Shown: positions 6,564 through 13,298, counted from the stretch's first letter. The stretch: DNA of 13,298 bases from Deltaproteobacteria bacterium (GCA_026988585.1 JALSKY010000183.1:1-13298), one strand, 5' to 3'. A program made the numbers and translations. Notes: a model not told the origin generated them from the sequence alone.

Positions 6564-7532
6564 ATGAAAGCGATCAGAAACCTTTTTCTTGCTCTGATAA
6601 TGGCAGCGGTGGTAATGCCTGCTTCTGCCCAGGCCTATGATTATTGGTATACTGGTTCATCAAATCCTAATTTCCAGCACATCACATTTCACATCTATGA
6701 GGAGGGTGATACTGCCACAAAAGAGGTTGGTATCGACCTGGGGATCAGCCCCTATGATCTGGTGAACCTGCGCAATGAGACCCTCTGGGACGGTTCCGGT
6801 CACCGTGCCCCGGATGGCAGTTGGACCAGTGAGAACCATCAGGCCATCACACCATCCATCTTCAACCAAAACTATGATTCCTGGGATGACAACGATGGTT
6901 CATGGCCCAGGAACGGCCTCTGGGCTGGTATCTGGTGGAGCCAGTTTGAGACCTACGAGAGGGGCTTTGCCGTTACTGAAGACAGGGATCAGACCGCCAG
7001 TCTTGCATCTTTCCTGAATATGAACTCCGGTTACCGTTCCACCGTAAGTGAAAACAGCAGGGTCAATGGCGGCGACGGCGGCATTCACCCTATAGATATC
7101 CCCTGGGGAGTGATAAACGTCAAGGCCCCCACCAACTCCTATGATGTTACAGCAAACTCCAACAGCAACGCCCCTGGCTACTATGGTGGCTTCAACAACC
7201 TGGCTGGACCCTACGATGAAGGGCGTATGGCAGACCTGGAGGATCCAAACAAGGGGTATGTGGATATGTACTTCTACTGGTTCTATGTTGATCCTCAGAA
7301 CCCGACCTTGGGACTCCAGAGGATGAACACCCCTACCTCCAGCAGGGATGACGGCTTTGATTATGACACCTACTGGAGCTCTGTAATCCGTATCACCAAG
7401 GATAACAGTGGCAACCTGGTGATCATTGCCAACCCCTCTGACCTGGTGCCTGTACCTGTCCCAGCCAGTGTACTCCTTCTCGGGATCGGTCTGGTGGGCC
7501 TGGTGGCCATGGGAAGAAGGACCAGGGCATAG
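6564..7532 (+). CDS. Exported VPLPA/PEP-CTERM sorting-signal protein
   Basis: This 322-residue secreted protein has a Sec signal peptide (about residues 1-24, ending ASAQA before YDYW). Its C-terminus is a tripartite exosortase-type tail: VPVPA (297-301), a hydrophobic span, then the basic end GRRTRA. In the VPLPA/PEP-CTERM class this tail is recognised by an exosortase, which processes the protein for the cell surface, usually together with exopolysaccharide production. No exosortase gene is in the window. The mature part is rich in Tyr, Trp, Asp, Asn and Gly, lacks cysteine, and has no family I recognise; a ligand-binding or matrix beta-fold is plausible. AGGAGG at 6548-6553, ten bases before ATG, fixes the start. 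The riboswitch-like leader lies just upstream, so c-di-GMP control is likely if that call holds. A hairpin follows, then the PstS-like gene 114 bases on. Confidence 0.85.
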   Translation: MKAIRNLFLALIMAAVVMPASAQAYDYWYTGSSNPNFQHITFHIYEEGDTATKEVGIDLGISPYDLVNLRNETLWDGSGHRAPDGSWTSENHQAITPSIFNQNYDSWDDNDGSWPRNGLWAGIWWSQFETYERGFAVTEDRDQTASLASFLNMNSGYRSTVSENSRVNGGDGGIHPIDIPWGVINVKAPTNSYDVTANSNSNAPGYYGGFNNLAGPYDEGRMADLEDPNKGYVDMYFYWFYVDPQNPTLGLQRMNTPTSSRDDGFDYDTYWSSVIRITKDNSGNLVIIANPSDLVPVPVPASVLLLGIGLVGLVAMGRRTRA

Positions 7533-7580
7533 TTTTAGAGAATTGTTGACCAGCAGTTTGATTGATTCATAAAGAGGAGA

Positions 7581-7600
7581 GCCCCCCATTCATGGGGGGC
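7581..7600 (+). terminator. GC-rich stem-loop between the CTERM and PstS-like genes
   Basis: GCCCCCCA-TTCA-TGGGGGGC is a perfect 8-bp stem with a four-base loop, 49 bases after the CTERM gene stop. It is followed by ATTTAAAG rather than a T-run, so it is a poor intrinsic terminator. It may be an mRNA 3'-end stabiliser or processing element that sets different levels for the two genes. Confidence 0.5.
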
Positions 7601-7646
7601 ATTTAAAGAGAGTAAAAAAACAAATAAAAACAGGAGGAAGAGTACC

Positions 7647-9077
7647 ATGTTTGGAAAAATTGTCAAGAAGGCGGTGAAGGCCGCAGTGATCGGAGGCGCC
7701 CTGCTGGGGCTGGTTGGTGCAGCACAGGCTGCCACCTATGAGGTGAATATCTACGGCGCATCTGCCCAGTACAAGTTCTGGAGGGATGCTGCCCCTGAGT
7801 TCCTGAAATCCATGGGGTGCAGTGAGTCAGACATCTATGCAGCCAAAGGCGAGGTCAGTAACAGGGACAACGGAATAGCAGTCTGTGCAGGCAGTGACGT
7901 TGCCGGCATGGGGATCTCTGCAGGAGGCGGATTCAACGGTGATGGAAACACCTATATCATCCGCTACTCCACCAATGCCTCCTATGACGGGATCAGGTCT
8001 GTGCAGGATCTCAACCCGGACAATGTTGATCCGGTCTGTACCAGTGCCGGTGATGGTTTCAGGCTCATGGCCGATGAGACCAACACCGCCTTTGCCCCCT
8101 ACTTCACCCAGGGTTACGGCACTGTAAACGGCACCGCTTGCAAGGATATCACCATTGGCGCCTCTGACGTGGCTGCAGAGACCTTCAACCAGAGTTCTCA
8201 GGGCGCCCTGCTGGGACCTGGCGGCGGTGACTGGACTGAGAGGAATATAGGCGGACTCTCCATAGATGCCTCACACTACGTGAGCTACAGGCCTGTTGTG
8301 GTCCCCTTTGCCTTCTTTGCCAACGCCAACCCTGCACACCCTGTGCCCTTTGACAACATGTCCAGGCTCATGGCTGTAACCATCTTCAGCGGCCAGGTCC
8401 CCAACTGGAACAAGTTCAATCCTGACCTGGACGGTGACGGCACCCCCAATGAGCCAGGCCTCTACACAGTGGATCCTGCCACTGGACAGCCCACTGCAAA
8501 CTCTGGTGACAGCCTCCCCATGATCGTCTGTCTCAGGCATGCAGGTTCCGGGACCCATGCCACCCTGGATGCAGCAGTGATGAGAAAGGATGCAGGGCTT
8601 CTGCAGCAGGAAACCACAGTTGATAATTTTATGTATCAGTTTGGCATGGCTCCAGCAGTATACTTCAACAAGGGTTCCTCTGATGAGATGCGCTGTGTTG
8701 GCGGTTACTTCAACGGCTATGATGATACCATCAACCTTGGCCAGCCATCCTGGGCTGCTGTAGGATATGCTGATGCTGACAAGAACGAGGGAGAGCCTGT
8801 GGTCGGTGGCGAGTATGGTGACATCAAGAGGATGACCTTTCAGGGTGTTGCCCCTGTGAAGGTGGCTATCACCAATGGCCAGTATGACTTCTGGTCAGCC
8901 CAGTGGCTCTACAGGGCTGCCAGCGAGCCCCAGGAGATTGCTGCCCTCTGTGATGCCATTGGCGCCTTTGCCTCTGATCCTGCCAACCTGCCTGCAGGCC
9001 ATGCAGATTACTGGGCAGCTCAGAACGAGATGCAGGTGGAAAAGAACAATGATTTCACCTATCCAAAGTTCAAGTAA
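7647..9077 (+). CDS. PstS-like periplasmic/extracellular substrate-binding protein
   Basis: This 476-residue exported protein resembles the phosphate-binding (PstS-like) class of periplasmic binding proteins. It has a signal peptide (about residues 1-28, cut after AAQA), an early YGASAQYKFW segment like the substrate-loop start of PstS proteins, and RHAGSGTHATLDA (from about residue 297), which resembles the PstS anion-binding RxxxSGT motif. Seven cysteines are spread through the mature chain, unusual for PstS and suggestive of disulfides. No pstCAB permease genes are adjacent, and there is no lipobox, so it may act as a soluble or secreted ligand-binder rather than a transporter subunit. AGGAGG at 7632-7637, nine bases before ATG, supports the start. 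Two hairpins, the second a strong terminator, follow the stop. The ligand cannot be read from sequence; phosphate, another oxyanion or something else are all open. Confidence 0.78.
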   Translation: MFGKIVKKAVKAAVIGGALLGLVGAAQAATYEVNIYGASAQYKFWRDAAPEFLKSMGCSESDIYAAKGEVSNRDNGIAVCAGSDVAGMGISAGGGFNGDGNTYIIRYSTNASYDGIRSVQDLNPDNVDPVCTSAGDGFRLMADETNTAFAPYFTQGYGTVNGTACKDITIGASDVAAETFNQSSQGALLGPGGGDWTERNIGGLSIDASHYVSYRPVVVPFAFFANANPAHPVPFDNMSRLMAVTIFSGQVPNWNKFNPDLDGDGTPNEPGLYTVDPATGQPTANSGDSLPMIVCLRHAGSGTHATLDAAVMRKDAGLLQQETTVDNFMYQFGMAPAVYFNKGSSDEMRCVGGYFNGYDDTINLGQPSWAAVGYADADKNEGEPVVGGEYGDIKRMTFQGVAPVKVAITNGQYDFWSAQWLYRAASEPQEIAALCDAIGAFASDPANLPAGHADYWAAQNEMQVEKNNDFTYPKFK

Positions 9078-9093
9078 TCTGTAGTTGAACGGT

Positions 9094-9115
9094 TGCCGGA
9101 ACCGGTTTTCCGGCA
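9094..9115 (+). other. Perfect stem-loop after the PstS-like gene
   Basis: TGCCGGAA-CCGGTT-TTCCGGCA forms an 8-bp stem with a six-base loop, 17 bases after the stop codon and 22 bases before the main terminator. It has no T-run, so it may protect the mRNA end or act as the first half of a tandem termination region. Confidence 0.5.
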
Positions 9116-9137
9116 CCATGGAACCAACTCAAGACCT

Positions 9138-9173
9138 GAGGCGGGCCGGTCGATCCGGTCCGCCTCTGTTTTT
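9138..9173 (+). terminator. Strong intrinsic terminator after the PstS-like gene
   Basis: GAGGCGGGCCGG (9138-9149) pairs with CCGGTCCGCCTC (9155-9166) across a five-base loop, 12 bp with one G-U pair, and is followed by TGTTTTT. The next gene's ribosome binding site lies only 12 bases beyond. That gene therefore needs read-through or a promoter hidden in this stretch. Confidence 0.85.
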
Positions 9174-9199
9174 CTGAATCTGTCAGGAGGTAAGCCGGC

Positions 9200-10087
9200 T
9201 TGAAAAGCTTCTATTTTTTAAGAATTTTTTCCACAGTCTTTTTGCTGTCTTCTCTCTCAGCCGCACTGTTACTGAACGGGTGCTCAACAACCGGCTCCAA
9301 GCTGGCTGCGCAGGTATCACAGACAGGGGTTGTTGCCACAGGGGATGAGCTGTTGGCTTCAGTGAGCTGTTACAGCCCGGAAGGAAAACTGATCTACGCC
9401 ACTGATCCTGACCGGCATGGCGAAGAGGGAAAGGATCTCCTTTTCATCTCCGGGAAAACTCCAGGCCCTCTCCATATCAGGGCAGGCATGGAGCCGCGGG
9501 GACCCAGGGTGGAGGAGTTCTTTATCCCCTTTGAAACCGAGTTGAAGTACAGGCTCTCCATGGCAGCAGTTGGTAAACCATTGGGCCGTGAGATGGTTCT
9601 CCATCTCGCCTCAGATACCCTGGAGGATATACCTGAAAGGGAGCGATACCTCACAGTTGCCCTCAGGACCCGCCATCCAAAACAGATCACCATGAACCCC
9701 TTTACCTTTGAAGAACGTTACAAAGAGAAACCTGTACCCGGGCTGGAGATAACAGAGGGCCCGTTCAAGGCCAGGGTGGAGTCGGTGAGACCTGACCAGG
9801 TGCTCCTGCTCATGGAGGTAGAGGATGGGACCAGCATCAGGGCAGGTTTCAGCCAGGGGAAAATACGGGATGGCGGTGACTGCTACTTTCTTGAGGAGCA
9901 GGTGAAGCCGGGTCAACTGGTTAAGATTGACTCTTTAGGGCTTATTGGCCAGGTGATAAAGGTTGAAAAAGATACCTTCACCATGGATTTTGCTGATCCC
10001 TTCGGCGGTAAGGAACTGTCCTGCAGGGTAAAATTTATCCCTGCTGGAGAGAGGGATCAAAGGGATGGACCATCAGAACAATCCTGA
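9200..10087 (+). CDS. Lipoprotein with degenerate SlyD/FKBP-like fold
   Basis: This 295-residue lipoprotein starts with TTG, chosen because AGGAGG (9185-9190) lies nine bases upstream and the signal peptide begins there. The lipobox is LNGC with C28 as lipidation site; Ser at +2 suggests outer-membrane sorting. The C-terminal half (GPFKARVESV from about residue 190, then GQVIKVEKDTFTMDFADPFG and GKELSCRV) aligns by eye with the corresponding part of the next lipoprotein and with the SlyD pattern V-T-V-D-F-N-H-P-L-A-G-K-x-L. The N-terminal half looks like an eroded FKBP domain (GDELLASVSCYSPEGKLIYA; AAVGKPLGREMVLHL), so isomerase activity is doubtful while a chaperone or binding role is plausible. 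It sits between two intrinsic terminators as a single-gene unit. The FKBP/SlyD link is moderate; the paralogy with the neighbour is firmer. Confidence 0.72.
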   Translation: MKSFYFLRIFSTVFLLSSLSAALLLNGCSTTGSKLAAQVSQTGVVATGDELLASVSCYSPEGKLIYATDPDRHGEEGKDLLFISGKTPGPLHIRAGMEPRGPRVEEFFIPFETELKYRLSMAAVGKPLGREMVLHLASDTLEDIPERERYLTVALRTRHPKQITMNPFTFEERYKEKPVPGLEITEGPFKARVESVRPDQVLLLMEVEDGTSIRAGFSQGKIRDGGDCYFLEEQVKPGQLVKIDSLGLIGQVIKVEKDTFTMDFADPFGGKELSCRVKFIPAGERDQRDGPSEQS

Positions 10088-10191
10088 GAACAGATCTGGA
10101 TCAGCCGACTCTCTGTACTGTGAATCTAATCTCCTTCAGGAGTTGGTGAAGGGACACCACCAATGATCTGTTCCCTGCTGACCTGCCATAG

Positions 10192-10214
10192 ACCCGGAAC
10201 TTCCGGGTTTTTTT
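10192..10214 (+). terminator. Intrinsic terminator after the first SlyD-like lipoprotein gene
   Basis: ACCCGGA (10192-10198) pairs with TCCGGGT (10202-10208), loop ACT, and runs straight into seven Ts (10208-10214). This is a textbook rho-independent terminator, about 105 bases after the stop codon. Confidence 0.9.
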
Positions 10215-10254
10215 GTTGAAAGTCTTGTGTAAGCGATAAGGTTTGTCAGGTTAT

Positions 10255-10309
10255 CCTAACCGAAATCTAATCCTTTCTTAACCAACATCTCACCTTTTTC
10301 TAACCGTCA
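10255..10309 (+). promoter_or_regulatory. Five direct repeats at 11-bp period, candidate OmpR/PhoB-family operator
   Basis: The pentamers TAACC, TAATC, TAACC, TCACC and TAACC start at 10257, 10268, 10279, 10290 and 10301, exactly 11 bp apart. The consensus unit is TCTAACC-N4. OmpR/PhoB-type response regulators bind such 7-bp direct repeats with 4-bp spacers head to tail. The array lies between a terminator and the start of the thioredoxin-lipoprotein/TpsB unit, about 70 bases upstream of its ATG, where an activator would sit. No clear sigma-70 -10 element was identified after it. The repeat spacing is seen directly; the regulator is inferred. Confidence 0.6.
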
Positions 10310-10379
10310 TAGGTTAAAGACTTTTTCTGTTTTCAGGCGATCTGAGTAAAAAAAATCACATTTTCATTATCGGAAGGTT

Positions 10380-11567
10380 ATGGCTGAGACTTTAAAAATA
10401 GACCGGCTGGGATTGCTCTTTGTCCATAAAGGGTTTACCCGGTTTATCCTTTTGCTACCAGTTCTCCTTTGCTGTTGCAGTTGTGCCCGGGTGGATGGGC
10501 CTCTCAACGCCATGGGCCAACGTAATGACAGTTTATCCCAAGCCAATCTGGCAGAGCCTGGTGATGTGGCATGGGTTAGATACAGCATCACCCCGGCCGA
10601 CCGTACAGAATCGATGGGAGCCACGGGAAAGCACGTTCAGGAGGTGAGAGATATCCTGGTTGGTGCAGTGAAGGAGGAGCTGGATCTGGGGCAGTTGTGT
10701 CAAGGTATGGCCGTGGGGGAGCAGAAGAGTGTTGTCCTGCCCCCTGAGAAGGGGTTTGGGCCAAGGCAGCCAGGCCTTGTCAAGAGGTTTGTCAGGGTAA
10801 GGCGATATCCAATGAAGATGCGGATCCCGGTTGCCCAGCTTGCAGGGGCATATCATGCTGTACCGGAACCTGGAGCCCTTTTTCGTCTCTCTCCCTATTT
10901 CATGGCCCGGGTCGATGCCATTGATGGCGATAATGCCTTGATATCCTGTCTCTTTCCAAAGAAAGAGGAGAAGTTTCCCGCTGATTTCGGCACCACCACT
11001 GTCCGGAGGGAGCGGGAGGGAAGCAGGGAATTCCTCCTGGTTCAGCTACAGCCCAGGATCGGTGCAGAGTTCACTGCAGGCAACCGGAAAGGCAGAATTA
11101 CCGGTTTTGATGACGATTATTTCACTGTTGACTTCAACCATCCCCTGTCTGGCCGTTCCATAGAGTTGACGGTACAGGTCCAGGGGATAGTAAAGGCCAG
11201 GGAGCTTCAACACGACAAAATAGACTGGATGGACGATTACGGCTCTGCCAAGGAGCTTGCCGGCAGGCAGAATAAACCCCTGGTTCTTCTCCTCTATTCA
11301 GAGGATTGTCCCTGGTGCCACAGGCTCAAGGTGGAAACCCTGCATGATCCCCGCATCCTTGCACTGAAAGACCGGTTTGTCTGGGCCATGATATGCCCTG
11401 AAGGCCAGAATGATCCCAGAAATGATGATCTCAAAAAGCAGTTCCATCTGGACGGTTATCCCCTGACGGTGGTGATGGGGCCTGACGGCAGGGAACTGGT
11501 GCGGATAGACGGGTTCAGGGAGGCCCCTCTGTTCAGGGACAAACTGCTCCAGGGACTTGAGCTATGA
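10380..11567 (+). CDS. SlyD/FKBP-like prolyl isomerase fused to a thioredoxin domain, probable lipoprotein
   Basis: This 395-residue protein joins two folding-helper modules. Residues 1-36 form an export signal ending in a cysteine cluster (C31, C32, C33, C35); one is probably the lipidated residue, but the lipobox is non-standard. Then comes an FKBP/SlyD-like part: GDVAWVRYSI, later GMAVGEQKSVVLPPEKGFGP, which matches the FKBP pattern GMKVGEKRxVxIPPExAYG. A second SlyD-like segment (FTVDFNHPLSGRS, about 251-263) is shared with the upstream lipoprotein. The C-terminus (about 285-395) is a thioredoxin-like domain with C310-P-W-C313 and a probable cis-proline in DGYPLTVV. The likely role is prolyl isomerisation and disulfide exchange for exported proteins outside the cytoplasm. 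CPWC-H also spells a heme-c motif, but the surrounding fold argues for redox cysteines. Its stop overlaps the TpsB start by four bases. GGAAGG two bases before ATG is closer than ideal, so a slightly later start is possible. Confidence 0.82.
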   Translation: MAETLKIDRLGLLFVHKGFTRFILLLPVLLCCCSCARVDGPLNAMGQRNDSLSQANLAEPGDVAWVRYSITPADRTESMGATGKHVQEVRDILVGAVKEELDLGQLCQGMAVGEQKSVVLPPEKGFGPRQPGLVKRFVRVRRYPMKMRIPVAQLAGAYHAVPEPGALFRLSPYFMARVDAIDGDNALISCLFPKKEEKFPADFGTTTVRREREGSREFLLVQLQPRIGAEFTAGNRKGRITGFDDDYFTVDFNHPLSGRSIELTVQVQGIVKARELQHDKIDWMDDYGSAKELAGRQNKPLVLLLYSEDCPWCHRLKVETLHDPRILALKDRFVWAMICPEGQNDPRNDDLKKQFHLDGYPLTVVMGPDGRELVRIDGFREAPLFRDKLLQGLEL

Positions 11568-13207
11568 TGGTGTCGCCGGCCATGTTGACCTATCTTTCCC
11601 AGAGATCCCCTTTGTTTCCTGGCAGTTTGCTGCTCCATGCAGTTCTCCTGCTGCTGCTGTTCATCCCCAATGCCCCTGCCATGGCGGAGACAACAGGGGG
11701 AGATTCTACTGTCACCTTCTCAATAAGGAACTTCATGGTTACAGGCAACACCCTGTTGAAGCCCAGGGAGATACAGGAACTTTTAATACCTTACATCGGA
11801 ACGGGAAAAACCGTTGATGATGTGGAGAAGGCCCGATCCGCCCTGGAAAAGCTCTACCATGACAAGGGATATCCATCTGTACTGGTCAACATCCCGGAGC
11901 AGACCATTGAAGACGGCATTGTGATGCTGCAGGTGGTTGAGAGCAGGATAGGCAGGGTCAGGGTAAAGGGAAACCGCTATTTTACCCGGGAAAAGATCCT
12001 TTCTGATCTTCCCTGCCTCCAGCCAGGGGCCATACTCTATCTGCCAGATCTCAAGAGAGAGCTGGCCATGGTCAACAGGAACCCAGACCTGTCAGTGGCT
12101 CCGCAGCTCAGGCCCGGCCGGGACCCGGGTACCATAGATGTCATCCTGCTGGTCAAGGATCATCTTCCTCTGCATGGCAGCCTGGAGCTGAACAACAGGG
12201 CGTCACCTGATACCACTGATCTCAGGCTGAACGGTGAGATCAGCTATGACAACCTGTGGCAGAAGGAGCACTCTGTTTCGTTGCAGTACCAGGTCTCCCC
12301 TGAGGATACCAGCGAGGTTGAGGTGGTTGCTGCATCCTATGTTATGCCTGCTCCATGGGACAGGGAGCGCTACATGGTCTTCTACGGGATCATGTCCGAC
12401 AGCAACACCGCCTTTGGCCAGGGGTTTCAGGTGACAGGAAAGGGTAACATCCTGGGGATCCGTTACATCATTCCTTTGCCTGCAATGGATCAATATATCC
12501 ACAGCATCAATCTTGGCCTGGATTACAAGGATTTCGATGAGGAGCTGGTCACCGGTCCTGGTGGAGAGAGTGTTCTTACTCCCATCAAGTATATGCCTGC
12601 ATCTGTCTCCTACAGTGCAACCCTTTTCGATCCCTGGGGACAGACCCATTTCAGCGCAGGCCTGAACATGGGGATCAGGGGACTGGCAGGGCGTCAGCAA
12701 GATTTCGAGATCAAGAGGTACAGGGCAAAGGCCAACTATATCCTGACTACCCTTGGTGTCGAGCGTCACCAGAAATTGCCATTCCGGCTTGGGTTATTTA
12801 TCAAACTGGATGGACAGATAGCAGATTCTCCCCTCATCTCCAACGAGCAATATATGGCCGGCGGCATGACCAGTGTGCGCGGTTACTTAGAGAGCGAGAT
12901 AGCCGGCGATGATGCCTTTCACCTCACGGCGGAACTCCTGGGGCCGGAGCTGGTGAATCTGCCGTTTCTCGGCAGGGATTCATCCCTTCAGCCTTACATC
13001 TTTTATGACCGGGCTGATCTCTGGCTTCAGGATGCCTTGCCTGGACAGGACAACTTCAGGAGTATCAGCGGCATAGGAGGAGGAATAAAAGGGGGGCTGC
13101 TGGGCCATCTGGACTATGAGTTGAGCTATGGTTACGCCCTGGACCAGGGTGATCCCACAGATCAGGGTGATTCAAGAATTAACTTTTTGATCAAGGCACA
13201 TTTTTGA
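11564..13207 (+). CDS. TpsB/ShlB-type two-partner-secretion outer-membrane transporter
   Basis: This 547-residue Omp85-superfamily barrel belongs to the TpsB family (FhaC, ShlB, HecB), which exports a large TpsA protein across the outer membrane. A signal peptide ends at about residue 42 (APAMA-ETT). POTRA 1 spans about 48-125 (SIRNFMVTGNTLLKPREIQ to MLQVVE) and POTRA 2 about 126-205 (GRVRVKGNRYFTREKILSDL). A roughly 16-strand barrel follows. The family signature V438-R439-G440-Y441 in loop 6 is intact, and the chain ends in phenylalanine (LIKAHF), as expected for BAM recognition. Length fits the family (about 550-590). The start ATG overlaps the upstream stop as ATGA, implying translational coupling with the SlyD-thioredoxin lipoprotein. 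A second ATG follows directly at 11567. No TpsA gene is visible; the next gene begins at the window's edge and may be the cargo. Confidence 0.9.
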   Translation: MMVSPAMLTYLSQRSPLFPGSLLLHAVLLLLLFIPNAPAMAETTGGDSTVTFSIRNFMVTGNTLLKPREIQELLIPYIGTGKTVDDVEKARSALEKLYHDKGYPSVLVNIPEQTIEDGIVMLQVVESRIGRVRVKGNRYFTREKILSDLPCLQPGAILYLPDLKRELAMVNRNPDLSVAPQLRPGRDPGTIDVILLVKDHLPLHGSLELNNRASPDTTDLRLNGEISYDNLWQKEHSVSLQYQVSPEDTSEVEVVAASYVMPAPWDRERYMVFYGIMSDSNTAFGQGFQVTGKGNILGIRYIIPLPAMDQYIHSINLGLDYKDFDEELVTGPGGESVLTPIKYMPASVSYSATLFDPWGQTHFSAGLNMGIRGLAGRQQDFEIKRYRAKANYILTTLGVERHQKLPFRLGLFIKLDGQIADSPLISNEQYMAGGMTSVRGYLESEIAGDDAFHLTAELLGPELVNLPFLGRDSSLQPYIFYDRADLWLQDALPGQDNFRSISGIGGGIKGGLLGHLDYELSYGYALDQGDPTDQGDSRINFLIKAHF

Positions 13208-13235
13208 TGGATGGAGGATTCTCGAAAAAGATGGA

Positions 13236-13250
13236 CCCCTTCAAAAGGGG
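13236..13250 (+). other. Small hairpin after the TpsB gene
   Basis: CCCCTT-CAA-AAGGGG is a 6-bp stem with a three-base loop, 28 bases after the TpsB stop. It is followed by GCTGTC rather than a T-run, so it is unlikely to terminate transcription efficiently. The next gene may be co-transcribed. Confidence 0.35.
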
Positions 13251-13285
13251 GCTGTCATCTCCTTATTCAGGAGAGGGAGGTTGAG

Positions 13286-13298
13286 ATGGGCAGATTCT
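13286..13298 (+). CDS. Start of a further gene, cut off by the window end
   Basis: GGGAGG at 13275-13280 lies five bases before ATG 13286, an excellent ribosome binding site, and the frame is open to the window end (MGRF). Only four residues are visible, so no function can be assigned. Being 78 bases after tpsB on the same strand, it is the first candidate for a TpsA cargo or another component. Confidence 0.5.

Noticed and set aside
6900..7589. Minus-strand 229-residue frame opposite the CTERM gene
   Set aside because: Shadow of a gene with signal peptide, sorting tail and good ribosome binding site.
11307..11321. CPWCH as a cytochrome c heme site
   Set aside because: It matches CxxCH, but the surrounding sequence is thioredoxin-like with a following cis-proline segment; a single heme in that fold is unlikely.

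Overview
The window reads like a chromosomal segment of a Gram-negative bacterium of roughly 50% GC. It carries an LPS-assembly barrel (LptD), outer-membrane-type lipoproteins, a two-partner-secretion pore (TpsB) and an exosortase-type (VPLPA/PEP-CTERM) sorting tail. Family mix and style, including standalone FeoA, a small DUF2292-like protein and SlyD-like lipoproteins, suggest Desulfobacterota or a related former deltaproteobacterium. This placement is an inference. No insertion sequence, tRNA, rRNA or CRISPR array was seen.

Left part (1-5135), mostly housekeeping: the 3' end of a polytopic membrane protein; a dGTPase-family dNTP triphosphohydrolase followed closely by lptD; a 97-residue protein of unknown function; then, on the minus strand, a standalone FeoA-domain protein and a single-domain PilZ (c-di-GMP receptor) protein.

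Middle (5136-6563), mostly non-coding: one small DUF2292/YezD-like gene (5705-5890) lies in about 1.4 kb of intergenic DNA. The standout is 6182-6474. In the right order it shows the conserved blocks of a GEMM-I (c-di-GMP-I) riboswitch: P1, a GTAA-capped P2, the core GACGGAAAGCCACGGGTC, and a 3' block ACAGCCGGGCTGCC. The two halves of P3 are separated by about 216 nt, and that insert itself folds into a series of nested helices. If real, this is an unusually large c-di-GMP-type riboswitch leading the exported-protein genes to its right.

Right part (6564-13298), exported and surface proteins, all on the + strand: a VPLPA-CTERM protein; a PstS-like periplasmic binding protein with seven cysteines; two paralogous lipoproteins with SlyD/FKBP-like folds, the second fused to a CPWC thioredoxin domain; a TpsB/ShlB-type outer-membrane transporter translationally coupled to that fusion; and the first codons of another gene at the right edge. 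Strong intrinsic terminators at 9138-9173 and 10192-10214 split this run into units. A five-unit direct repeat with an exact 11-bp period (TCTAACC-N4, 10255-10309) sits before the lipoprotein-TpsB unit and looks like an OmpR/PhoB-family operator array.

Working hypothesis: c-di-GMP, sensed by RNA and possibly also by the nearby PilZ protein, controls a surface protein and its partners. The SlyD-like and thioredoxin lipoproteins would assist prolyl isomerisation and disulfide handling of exported cargo, and TpsB would pass a cargo across the outer membrane. The individual family calls are supported by sequence motifs; the joint pathway is inferred.
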